The notes beneath the pieces are model-generated. The model was not told where the DNA came from. It did no database searches and saw only the letters and a list, made by a program, of their open reading frames with translations. Of a stretch of 5,640 nt of DNA, positions 1 through 5,640 are shown in pieces (positions within the stretch are counted from its first letter, which is position 1; each line of letters begins with the position of its first letter). The stretch lies in contig CABTXO010000134.1 of the NCBI GenBank assembly GCA_902488725.1, positions 1 to 5,640 of the forward strand. The letters run 5' to 3'. The stretch comes from an uncultured Bacteroidales bacterium (lineage in GTDB: Bacteria > Bacteroidota > Bacteroidia > Bacteroidales > UBA932). The translations under genes were made by a program, and so were the position numbers.

Positions 1-1166
1 GGAGGGCCGTAGAGGCAGAGGATCGGGGACTTCATGTTGCCCTTCAGTTTGAGGACGGCAAGGTATTCAATGATGCGGTCCTTCACGGTCTCCAGGCCGA
101 AGTGGTCGCGGTCCAGCACCTTCTGCGCGTGCTTGAGGTCCAGGTTGTCCTTGGACAGCTGCCCCCAGGGGAGGTCCAGCATGAATTCGAGGTAGTTGTA
201 CTGGATGCTGTAGTCCGGCGAGGAAGGGTTGTACTTCTCGAGCTTGCCCACTTCTTTTTCGAATATGTCCGCGACTTCCTTGGACCACTTTTTCTTGCGG
301 GCGCGGGCGCGAAGTTTGTCGAACTCCTCTTCATCGTCCATTCCCAGTTCTTCCTGGATGGTGCGAAGCTGGTTGTTCAGGTAGAATTCGCGCTGCTGCT
401 GGTCGATGTCGGACTTGACCTTCTGGTTGATCTCCTGCTTGATCTTGAGCAGCTGGGTCTGGGTGTCCAGGACCGTCAGGAGCTTCATGGCGCGGACCTT
501 CAAGTCCTCGTACCGGAGCAGGTCCGCCTTCTCGGCGAAGTTCTCGACTTCGACGGTGGTGGCGATGAAATTGACCAGGAAGGTGAAGTTGTCGATGGAC
601 TGGAGAGCGCCGACGGCTTCGCGGGGGGCGAAGGAGGAGGCTTTGATGATCGCGGCAGCCTTTTCCTTCAGGGATTCCGCGATCACGCGGGTGTCGTTGT
701 CGGCGGCGGGGACGATCTCCTCCTGATACAGCACCCGGGCGGTGATGTACGGGTCGTAGGAGAGGATGCCCTGCATGCGGAACCGCTTGACGCCCTGCAG
801 GATGGCGGTGATGGTGCCGTCCGGCATGTCCAGCACCCGGATGAGCCGGGCTGCGGTACCATATTCATAGAGGTCTTTTTCCTTGGGGTCTTCCACCGAG
901 ACGTCGTTCTGGGGGACGGCGCCGATGAAGGAGCCGCTGCGTTCCGCATCCTTGATGAGCCGGATCGACTTGTCGCGGCCGATGGTGATGGGGAACACGG
1001 CGCCGGGGAAGAGGACGGCGTTGCGCAGGGCCAGCACGGGGAGGGTCTCCGGCAGCTCGGCCCGATCCTCCTTCGTCTGTTCGTCACCCTGCAGTACGGG
1101 GATGATGCTCACTTGCGTCCCGCCAGGAAGCAGGAAATCGCTATGGTCGTTTTCGTTCATTTTCAT
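1..1166 (-). CDS. lon: ATP-dependent Lon protease, N-terminal half (cut by window edge)
   Basis: Lon is a cytoplasmic AAA+ serine protease (hexameric in the known family) that unfolds and degrades damaged and short-lived regulatory proteins. I translated the minus strand directly: 388 codons are present. Residues 1-41 are a polar N-terminal extension. The LON substrate-binding domain starts at about residue 42 with LPVLALRNAVLFPGAVFPI. The helical neck includes YLNNQLRTIQEELG near residue 260. LDRDHFGLETVKDRIIEYLA then leads into the AAA+ module, and the frame ends at CLYGPP, the first residues of the Walker A motif, so the rest of the ATPase and the Ser-Lys protease domain lie outside. The start at 1166 (MKMNEND) is the outermost ATG; 1160 (MNEND) is an equally possible start two codons downstream. 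No clear Shine-Dalgarno is seen. The gene is divergent from hup. The identification is very secure; the exact start is not. Confidence 0.97.
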   Translation of the reverse strand, partial: MKMNENDHSDFLLPGGTQVSIIPVLQGDEQTKEDRAELPETLPVLALRNAVLFPGAVFPITIGRDKSIRLIKDAERSGSFIGAVPQNDVSVEDPKEKDLYEYGTAARLIRVLDMPDGTITAILQGVKRFRMQGILSYDPYITARVLYQEEIVPAADNDTRVIAESLKEKAAAIIKASSFAPREAVGALQSIDNFTFLVNFIATTVEVENFAEKADLLRYEDLKVRAMKLLTVLDTQTQLLKIKQEINQKVKSDIDQQQREFYLNNQLRTIQEELGMDDEEEFDKLRARARKKKWSKEVADIFEKEVGKLEKYNPSSPDYSIQYNYLEFMLDLPWGQLSKDNLDLKHAQKVLDRDHFGLETVKDRIIEYLAVLKLKGNMKSPILCLYGP

Positions 1167-1285
1167 TCGATTCGATGTTGGGCGAGGCCCCCTGCCAAAA
1201 TGTCAGCGTGGAAGGGGCCGCGGATGCACCGGGGAATATCGTCAATCTCCATGCCACAAAAAACCGTGAAATTTCTGCTTATGAT

Positions 1286-1316
1286 TTTGAATATAAAAAA
1301 AATAACTCTATTTTTG
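1286..1316 (+). promoter_or_regulatory. Bacteroidota-type promoter for the HU gene
   Basis: TTTG at 1286-1289 and TATTTTTG at 1309-1316 match the Bacteroidota housekeeping consensus (-33 TTTG and -7 TAnnTTTG) at every fixed base, with a 19-base spacer, which is the usual distance. Transcription would start a few bases after 1316, giving a leader of roughly 45-50 bases before the HU ATG at 1369. The surrounding 1270-1330 stretch is much more AT-rich than the flanking genes, as expected for a promoter. It probably drives hup and the small basic gene behind it, and at least part of rng transcription. Confidence 0.75.
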
Positions 1317-1368
1317 CAATCCGCATTCTATTTCAGCGGAATTGCAGAAACTGTTTAATTACGTTATT

Positions 1369-1644
1369 ATGACAAAGGCAGAAATTGTAAACGAAGTTGC
1401 CAAGGCAACGGGCATCGAGAAGATCGCCGTGCAGAACGTTATCGAGTCTTTCATGGAGACGGTGAAAGATGCGCTCGTGAAGAAGGAGCCGGTGTACCTC
1501 CGCGGGTTCGGCAGCTTCATCATCAAGCACAGAGCCCAGAAGGCTGCCCGCAACATCACCCGTAAGACGACCATGACCATTCCCGCGCACGACATTCCTG
1601 CGTTCAAGCCTGCGAAAGTGTTCGTCGCCGCGGTCAAAAAATAA
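1369..1644 (+). CDS. hup: HU-family nucleoid DNA-binding protein
   Basis: HU is a dimeric nucleoid protein that bends DNA, binding the minor groove with two beta-ribbon arms. The 91-residue product has the usual HU length. Residues 1-40 form the helical dimerisation part (MTKAEIVNEVAKATGIEK). GFGSF at 46-50 is the family signature, and residues about 53-75 form the DNA-binding arm (RNITRKTTMTIP), ending in IPAFKPAK at 76-83. The proline that most HU and IHF proteins carry after R-N at the arm tip is Ile63 here, a form I associate with Bacteroidota HU. I chose ATG 1369 because the protein then begins exactly like other HU proteins; an upstream in-frame TTG at 1342 would add nine atypical residues. 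The gene is first in a same-strand run with the small basic gene (19 bases downstream) and rng, and is divergent from lon. Whether it is HU or an IHF-like paralogue cannot be settled from one gene, but HU is favoured. Confidence 0.96.
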   Translation: MTKAEIVNEVAKATGIEKIAVQNVIESFMETVKDALVKKEPVYLRGFGSFIIKHRAQKAARNITRKTTMTIPAHDIPAFKPAKVFVAAVKK

Positions 1645-1663
1645 ATATTAATCATTTGTAGCC

Positions 1664-1753
1664 ATGCCTAGCGGAAAAAAGAGAAAAAGACATAAGATGT
1701 CCACGCACAAGCGTAAAAAGCGCTTGCGCAAGAATAGACACAAGAAGAAGTAG
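1664..1753 (+). CDS. 29-residue basic protein, AURKAIP1/COX24 (bS22/mS38-like), putative 30S ribosomal protein
   Basis: This ORF encodes 29 residues starting MPSGKKRKRHKMSTHKRKK and ending RLRKNRHKKK; 20 of the 29 are Lys, Arg or His. The pattern KRxKMxxHKRKKRLRKxR resembles the AURKAIP1/COX24 domain, known from mitochondrial small-subunit protein mS38 and the mycobacterial 30S protein bS22, which bind rRNA close to the decoding centre. Near-identical peptides are, to my recollection, annotated as AURKAIP1/COX24 domain proteins across Bacteroidales. It starts 19 bases after the HU stop codon and is followed 40 bases later by a terminator-like hairpin, so it fits as second gene of the HU transcript. 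Its composition and context make a chance ORF unlikely. A ribosomal role is inferred from the family, not shown by the sequence. Because it is so short, automated gene callers usually miss it. Confidence 0.85.
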   Translation: MPSGKKRKRHKMSTHKRKKRLRKNRHKKK

Positions 1754-1793
1754 TCTTCTGTGTCTGCCATTTTAGCAGTCTGCTAGAAGAAGA

Positions 1794-1824
1794 AGGCTGA
1801 CCGGAAGTCCCGGACAGCCTTTTT
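1794..1824 (+). terminator. Rho-independent terminator or attenuator between the small basic gene and rng
   Basis: AGGCTGACCGG (1794-1804) pairs with CCGGACAGCCT (1810-1820) around a five-base loop, giving an 11-position stem with one internal A-A mismatch. Five T residues follow directly (1820-1824), and the A/G run upstream can extend the stem into the T run. This has the form of an intrinsic terminator for the hup transcript. The rng start codon is only 27 bases beyond the T run and I see no good promoter in that gap, so rng is probably expressed by read-through, making this an attenuator rather than a full stop. Confidence 0.75.
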
Positions 1825-1851
1825 ACGATATCACACCATTGTAATTTCCTT

Positions 1852-3429
1852 ATGGAGTCTGAAAATTCAGAGAAAAATCTGATTGTCGATGTCACATCGA
1901 ACGAAGTTCACATCGCGCTGATGGAAAACCATCGCCTGATCGAACTGAACAAGGAGTCCAGCAAGGGGCACAGCTTTTCGGTAGGCGACGTCTACCTCGG
2001 AAAGGTGCGGAAGATTCTTCCGGCGCTCAATGCTGCCTTCGTGGACATCGGGGACAAGAAGGAAGGTTTCGTCCACTATCTGGACCTCGGGCTGTACTTC
2101 AACGCATTCGACGAGTTCGTGCGCAAGAGCAACCCCAACACCAATCTGCCGGAATTGTTTTCCAAGATCAAGATCGGCCCCATCCTCGAGAAGGAGGGGC
2201 GGATCGAGAACGTGCTGAAAGTGGGACAGATGATGGTCGTGCAAATCGTCAAGGAACCGATCTCCACGAAAGGATCCAGACTGACTGCGGAAATTTCACT
2301 GGCAGGACGCAACATTGTACTGATGCCCTTCGCCGAGAAGGTGAGCATCTCCCAGAAGATCGCCTCGAAGGAAGAAAAGAAAAGGCTCGAGACCCTGGTC
2401 CGGAGCATCCTCCCCAAGAACTACGGCGCCATCATCCGGACGGCCGCGGAAGGCAAGAATGCCGCCGTCCTGGTCGCGGAACTGAAGTCCCTGATCGAGA
2501 AATGGGAAACTTCCTGGAACAAACTGGCCAAGTCCAAAGGCGTGCAACTGCTCTTCACCGAGTACAGCAAGACTACCACCATTCTCAGAGATCTCCTGAA
2601 CGATTCGTTCTCGAACATCTATGTGAACGATCCGAACATCTACGAGGAGACACGGAAGTATATCGCCCTGATCTCGCCGGATCAGGAGAAGATCGTGAAA
2701 CTGTACGAGGGCAAGGAACCCATCTTCGACCATTTCGAAGTCACGCGCCAGATCAAGAGTTCGTTCGGCAAGGTGGTGCCGATGAAACAGGGGACCTACC
2801 TCGTCATCGAAACGACGGAGGCCCTGAACGTGGTCGACGTGAACAGCGGGATCCGGGCCAAGACCTCCGACCAGGAGGAGAACACGTTCGAGGTGAACAA
2901 GATCGCTGCGGAAGAGATTGCGCGGCAGCTTCGCCTCCGGGACATGGGCGGAATCGTGATCGTGGACTTCATCGACATGGAGTCGCAGGAGCACCGGAAC
3001 GAGCTGCACAGGTACATGCAGCAGCTCATGGAAGGTGACCGCGCCAAGCACAACGTGCTGCCGCTCACGAAGTTCGGCCTGATGCAGATCACGCGCCAGC
3101 GGATCCGTCCCGTGACGGAGATCAACACGGCGGAGACCTGCCCGGTCTGTCACGGCACGGGCAAGATTTCTTCGAGCGTGGTCATCGACGAACAGATCGA
3201 GCGGAAGATTGCCTACTGCGTGGAGAAAGGTTCGCGGGATCTCACACTGAAAGTGAGTCCGATCCTCGGATCTTATCTGAAGCGGAGCACGACGCTGCTG
3301 GGCAACAACTCGTTCTACGGCAAGTGGAAGCGCAAGTACAAATGTCGGCTCGACCTCGTCGAGGTCACCGACTTCACAGTCCTCCAGAATGAAATTTACG
3401 ACGCGAAAGGAGACCGTCTCGACGCCTGA
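1852..3429 (+). CDS. rng: Ribonuclease G/E family endoribonuclease
   Basis: RNase E/G enzymes cut single-stranded, AU-rich RNA, prefer 5'-monophosphorylated substrates, and take part in mRNA decay and 5' maturation of 16S rRNA. The product has 525 residues, close to E. coli RNase G (about 489) and lacking the long C-terminal degradosome scaffold of E. coli RNase E. An S1 domain begins near residue 39 (GDVYLGKV at 45-52; Phe63 and Phe73 match the RNA-binding Phe57 and Phe67 of RNase E). RTAAEGK at 196-202 is the 5'-sensor pocket, with Arg196-Thr197 matching Arg169-Thr170. The DNase I-like catalytic domain carries Asp329 (VVDVNSG) and Asp372 (IVDFIDM), the two magnesium-binding aspartates. RQRIRP follows at 415-420, then the zinc-link CPVCHG (Cys430, Cys433) used for subunit pairing. 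All key residues are present, so it should be active. ATG 1852 is the first in-frame start that keeps the normal N-terminus. It lies downstream of hup and the small basic gene, with a hairpin just before it. Confidence 0.97.
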   Translation: MESENSEKNLIVDVTSNEVHIALMENHRLIELNKESSKGHSFSVGDVYLGKVRKILPALNAAFVDIGDKKEGFVHYLDLGLYFNAFDEFVRKSNPNTNLPELFSKIKIGPILEKEGRIENVLKVGQMMVVQIVKEPISTKGSRLTAEISLAGRNIVLMPFAEKVSISQKIASKEEKKRLETLVRSILPKNYGAIIRTAAEGKNAAVLVAELKSLIEKWETSWNKLAKSKGVQLLFTEYSKTTTILRDLLNDSFSNIYVNDPNIYEETRKYIALISPDQEKIVKLYEGKEPIFDHFEVTRQIKSSFGKVVPMKQGTYLVIETTEALNVVDVNSGIRAKTSDQEENTFEVNKIAAEEIARQLRLRDMGGIVIVDFIDMESQEHRNELHRYMQQLMEGDRAKHNVLPLTKFGLMQITRQRIRPVTEINTAETCPVCHGTGKISSSVVIDEQIERKIAYCVEKGSRDLTLKVSPILGSYLKRSTTLLGNNSFYGKWKRKYKCRLDLVEVTDFTVLQNEIYDAKGDRLDA

Positions 3430-3463
3430 CCCGGCCCCTCCGTCCCCCCTCAATTCACAAGAA

Positions 3464-3491
3464 GCCGGCTAAAAAGCAATTTTTAGCCGGC
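3464..3491 (+). terminator. Perfect 12-bp hairpin with GCAA loop, probable 3' end structure of rng
   Basis: GCCGGCTAAAAA (3464-3475) and TTTTTAGCCGGC (3480-3491) are perfect inverted repeats around a GCAA loop, which is a GNRA tetraloop. It begins 34 bases after the rng stop codon, as expected for a transcript-end structure. It is odd for a terminator: the A-U pairs are next to the loop and the G-C pairs at the base, and no T run follows on either strand. It could be a terminator, a stabilising 3' hairpin left after processing, or, because each arm starts with the palindrome GCCGGC, a protein-binding site. The symmetry means it would form on both strands. Confidence 0.5.
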
Positions 3492-3716
3492 CATTGTTGG
3501 TTGGCACTCCGGTGGCCAAGGCAGGCCTGGACTGGGCACTGTCAGTACCGGCTGCCCCGTCCGGCGTTCAGCCGCATGAGAGGCTCCGTCCGCTTTACAA
3601 GGATGAGCGCATGGCCTTGATTTTGATTCGACTTGCGTAAAATGGTGAAAATTCGCCAAATTTTATGTATGTTTACCGCAGAATCGGCCATGACTCCTTA
3701 AAGAGTACCCATTATC
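3492..3716. other. Intergenic stretch without a recognised gene
   Basis: I find no convincing coding frame, tRNA or known RNA family between the rng hairpin and the metallopeptidase. The first part (about 3499-3600) is GC-rich and has several short inverted repeats: TTGGCAC/GTGGCCAA at 3501-3518 (one bulge), ACTG/CAGT at 3538-3546, GGGCA/TGCCC at 3534-3557, and CGGC/GCCG around 3562-3574. CAAGGC (3517-3522) could also pair with GCCTTG (3614-3619), closing about 100 bases. These pairings are short and some exclude one another, so a structured RNA is possible but not shown. From 3615 on the sequence turns AT-rich and probably holds the promoter of the next gene. Confidence 0.4.
3668..3675 (+). 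promoter_or_regulatory. Possible -7 element for the M48 metallopeptidase gene
   Basis: TATGTTTA matches the Bacteroidota -7 consensus TAnnTTTG at five of its six fixed bases and lies in an AT-rich stretch about 41 bases before the start codon at 3717. No TTTG is found at the expected 19-20 bases upstream, so this is a weak call. An alternative is TAAAATGG at 3638-3645 with CTTG at 3616-3619, spacing 18, which has more mismatches in the -7 element. Confidence 0.3.
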
Positions 3717-4526
3717 ATGAAAAAGTTACTGTTCTCGTTTCTCACCGCCGTGCCGTTGCTGTTCGTCTCCTGCACGAGCCAGTTCAACGCTGCCTACCTG
3801 CTGTCAGGCGGGATGAAGGCCGCCCAGGCCCTGTCGCTCTCCGACGAGCAGATCCAAGCCTATGTCGGACAATATGTCCGGCAGCTGGATGCCCAGAACC
3901 CGGTCCTGCCGGAATCCAGTCCCTATGTCAAACGGCTCCGCAACATGACCCGGGGCATCACCCAGGTCGACGGGACACCGCTCAATTTCAAGGTGTACAG
4001 CACAAAGGAGGTGAACGCCTTCGCCTGCGCCGACGGCAGCGTCCGGATCTATTCCGGTCTCATGGATGCCATGACGGATGACGAGACGCTGGGGGTCGTC
4101 GGCCACGAAATCGGCCATGTCGCCCTGAAGCACACGAAGAAGCAGTTCAAGCAGGCCCTTCTTACATCCGCCGTGCGTGATGCGATTGTCTCCACGGGCG
4201 GCTACGTCGCCGCACTCTCCGCTTCCCAGCTCGGAAGTCTCGGAGAAGCAATCGCCGGCGCATCCTTTTCCCGGAAGCAGGAGACCCAGGCCGATGACTT
4301 CGGCTACGATTTCCTGAAGGCCGCCGGCCGGAACCCCTGGGCCATGGCGATGGCTTTCGAGGAACTCGAAAAAATCTCGCAGCGCAGCGCGCAGGCCGGC
4401 GGCACCCAGGCTGCCCGGAGCAGCACCGCCGCCGGCATTCTCTCTTCACACCCCTCCACGGCCTCCCGCATCCAGCGGATGACCGACCGCGCCACTGCAG
4501 ACGGATACAAAAAGCCCGCAAGGTAG
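3717..4526 (+). CDS. M48-family zinc metallopeptidase lipoprotein (LoiP/YggG-like)
   Basis: The product (269 residues) is predicted to be a membrane-anchored zinc protease of the envelope. Residues 1-18 are a lipoprotein signal peptide (MKKLLFSFLTAVPLLFVS) followed by lipobox Cys19, so the mature protein should be lipid-anchored in the periplasm or outer membrane. The catalytic HEIGH at 130-134 gives zinc ligands His130 and His134 and catalytic Glu131. The third ligand is probably Glu189 in ETQAD (189-193), the M48 ExxxD motif. NAFACADGSVRIYSGLMDAMTDDE (100-123) before the active site and SSHPSTASRI (243-252) after it are typical of the E. coli LoiP/YggG group, which is of similar length (about 250) and cuts misfolded envelope proteins. 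It lacks the TPR domain of BepA. No membrane helices are evident beyond the signal. The only ATG giving a signal peptide is 3717. It is convergent with the beta-galactosidase gene and appears to be a single-gene transcript. The substrate is unknown. Confidence 0.93.
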   Translation: MKKLLFSFLTAVPLLFVSCTSQFNAAYLLSGGMKAAQALSLSDEQIQAYVGQYVRQLDAQNPVLPESSPYVKRLRNMTRGITQVDGTPLNFKVYSTKEVNAFACADGSVRIYSGLMDAMTDDETLGVVGHEIGHVALKHTKKQFKQALLTSAVRDAIVSTGGYVAALSASQLGSLGEAIAGASFSRKQETQADDFGYDFLKAAGRNPWAMAMAFEELEKISQRSAQAGGTQAARSSTAAGILSSHPSTASRIQRMTDRATADGYKKPAR

Positions 4527-4558
4527 TACGCAAGAATCCGCAACGCGGCAAAGAAGGA

Positions 4559-5640
4559 TCAGTTGCTCACGGGGCGCAGAATGAAGCGGAAATTGCGCTC
4601 GGCGGGGTGGATGCGGTAGGGTTCCAGCGGCCACGTGCCCCAGGAGTTGATGCCGCCGACCCCCATCTGCACGAGGTCGAAATGCACATAGGTCTTGCCG
4701 TTCGACCGGTCGTTCTCATGGGCCAGGGCCTTGAGGCTGAGGGAATGGCGCGGCTCGCCGACCTGACGGTTGGTCGGATTGGCGCGCTTCGGTGTCCCGT
4801 GCACGACGCAGTCCAGCATCCGGGTCGGGAACGGCAGAGCGGAAGCGGAGAATTTCCCGTCGGAGGAGATTTCCAGACCCGTCCCGTCGGGGGCGAGCAG
4901 CCGGAAGAAACGCAATCCGGTCTTCGCCCCGGACTCCTGCGTCCGCACATAGCCGTAGTGGTACTGGTCGTTGACGGACTGCGTGAAGTGTCCGACGAGC
5001 GCGGCGGAGTTCCGGTCGCTGTAGTTTTCCCAAGGGCCCTTCCCGTAGAAATCCACGGTGGAATACTGTCCGGGCATCGTGAACTGCATCCCGAAGCGGA
5101 ACAGGTCCGGGGCCTTGGCCAGCTGGCCGTTCGCATCCTCCATTGCCTCGGTCGCGGCGATCGAACCGTCGGGGTAGATCCGGTAGGAAATTTTCACCCG
5201 TGCGGCACCGTCGGCAATCGGGGCATATTCGGTCTCGACGGAATAGCCCTGCTCCGCCTCCTGGACGGACAGGGACTTCAGCGTGAACTCCGGATACCGC
5301 CAGACACCCATCCGCTCGTGCAGTCCGGCGCCCATGTCGTTTTCGACCGGCGCCCGGCCAAAGCTGGGCATCAGCGGTTCCGCCAGCAGGTCCTTCCCCC
5401 CGGTCCGGTAGGCGGACAGCGCACCGGTAGCCTTGTCAAACGAGGCTTCCCAGGTAGCGGCGATGTCACCGTCGGAGCGGAAGAGACCGGAGAAGATGTG
5501 GGCCCCTTCCGACTGCACGTACCGCACCGGTTCGGCGGCGAAGGCCGCAGCACCCGGCACGAAGACGGGGGGGTTGTCCTCCCGGAGGAGCAGCTGGTCA
5601 TAAGGCACCTCGAAGCCCGCCGGCAGCAGCCCGGCGGCCC
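4559..5640 (-). CDS. Glycoside hydrolase family 2 beta-galactosidase, C-terminal part (cut by window edge)
   Basis: The frame is open to the window edge and gives the last 359 residues of a LacZ-type protein, about a third of the usual 1000 or so. The first visible residues (AAGLLPAGFEVPYDQLLL) match the end of the domain preceding the beta-galactosidase small chain. Next is the small-chain domain (Bgal_small_N, LacZ domain 5), beginning near ATWEASFDKATGAL. It contains FGRAPVENDMG (LacZ has TRAPLDNDIG), YGKGPWENYSDRNSAALVGHF (LacZ GPQENYPDR) and, near the end, GVGGINSWG (LacZ GIGGDDSWS), whose Trp matches Trp999 that lines the galactose site. The GH2 TIM-barrel with the two catalytic glutamates lies outside the window, so activity and substrate cannot be judged; GH2 enzymes of Bacteroidota often act on glycan side chains rather than lactose. 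A GTG at 5608 is internal and not the real start. The stop is 32 bases from the stop of the convergent metallopeptidase. Confidence 0.93.
   Translation of the reverse strand, partial: AAGLLPAGFEVPYDQLLLREDNPPVFVPGAAAFAAEPVRYVQSEGAHIFSGLFRSDGDIAATWEASFDKATGALSAYRTGGKDLLAEPLMPSFGRAPVENDMGAGLHERMGVWRYPEFTLKSLSVQEAEQGYSVETEYAPIADGAARVKISYRIYPDGSIAATEAMEDANGQLAKAPDLFRFGMQFTMPGQYSTVDFYGKGPWENYSDRNSAALVGHFTQSVNDQYHYGYVRTQESGAKTGLRFFRLLAPDGTGLEISSDGKFSASALPFPTRMLDCVVHGTPKRANPTNRQVGEPRHSLSLKALAHENDRSNGKTYVHFDLVQMGVGGINSWGTWPLEPYRIHPAERNFRFILRPVSN

Noticed and set aside
1233..1260. lon promoter on the minus strand (TTTG at 1260-1257, then TATTCCCC after 18 bases)
   Set aside because: The -7 element matches only the TA of TAnnTTTG, so the call is no better than chance; no heat-shock type promoter or CIRCE-like repeat was seen either.
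102..1358. Open frame of 418 codons on the plus strand
   Set aside because: It lies antisense to lon; the minus strand gives clear Lon motifs over the same bases, while this translation is low-complexity Val/Leu/Gly/Asp-rich as expected for an antisense frame in GC-rich DNA.
1342..1368. Upstream TTG start adding nine residues to HU
   Set aside because: HU proteins start at MTKAEIV or similar; the extension MQKLFNYVI is not part of the fold and ATG 1369 is a better codon.
1754..1790. TCTTCT...AGAAGA and TAGCA...TGCTA pairs as a second terminator
   Set aside because: The stems are short and lack a T run; the hairpin at 1794-1824 is much stronger.
2296..3453. Open frame of 385 codons on the minus strand
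   Set aside because: It is antisense to rng, which has all catalytic motifs of RNase E/G; the antisense product has no recognisable domain.
4538..4548. CCGC-AAC-GCGG hairpin between the convergent genes as a shared terminator
   Set aside because: The stem is only four base pairs and has no T run on either side.
5599..5608. GTG at 5608 as the start of the beta-galactosidase
   Set aside because: The reading frame continues upstream with family-typical residues to the window edge, so this GTG is an internal valine codon.
1..5640. CRISPR arrays, insertion sequences, phage genes, attachment sites, tRNA or rRNA genes
   Set aside because: No direct repeat arrays, transposase motifs, integrase motifs or cloverleaf sequences were found on either strand by reading.

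Overview
The window looks like a chromosomal segment of a fairly GC-rich member of the Bacteroidota, most likely order Bacteroidales. Three things point there: a promoter ahead of the HU gene matching the Bacteroidota consensus (TTTG, 19-base spacer, TAnnTTTG) exactly; an HU protein with the Bacteroidota-type arm (RNI instead of RNP, IPAFKPAK near the end); and a 29-residue, extremely basic protein of the AURKAIP1/COX24 type as found in Bacteroidales. Start codons mostly lack clear Shine-Dalgarno sequences, which is also usual for the phylum.

Layout. Positions 1-1166 (minus strand) hold the N-terminal half of the ATP-dependent protease Lon, cut by the window edge inside the Walker A motif. 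A 202-base divergent intergenic region follows, with the HU promoter at 1286-1316. On the plus strand come a DNA-binding HU protein (1369-1644), a 29-residue basic protein resembling the small ribosomal subunit protein bS22/mS38 (1664-1753), an intrinsic terminator-like hairpin (1794-1824), and a full-length ribonuclease G/E (1852-3429). A 12-bp perfect hairpin with a GCAA loop sits after the RNase gene. About 220 bases without a recognised gene follow, then an M48-family zinc metallopeptidase lipoprotein resembling LoiP/YggG (3717-4526). Convergent to it, only 32 bases away, is the C-terminal third of a glycoside hydrolase family 2 beta-galactosidase (4559-5640, minus strand, running off the window).

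How the genes fit together. HU, the bS22-like protein and RNase G lie head to tail and probably share the HU promoter. The internal hairpin would lower RNase G expression relative to the two small basic proteins. The pairing of a putative 30S protein with an RNase whose E. coli homologue trims 16S rRNA suggests a small-subunit biogenesis link, but this is inference. Lon and the M48 lipoprotein are protein quality-control enzymes (cytoplasmic and envelope respectively), and the beta-galactosidase belongs to carbohydrate use. This is mostly a housekeeping region. I see no CRISPR, insertion sequence, phage or defence module, and no evidence of a wholly new system. The best second-look items are the tiny basic gene, the hairpin before rng, and the hairpin plus unexplained intergenic stretch after rng.
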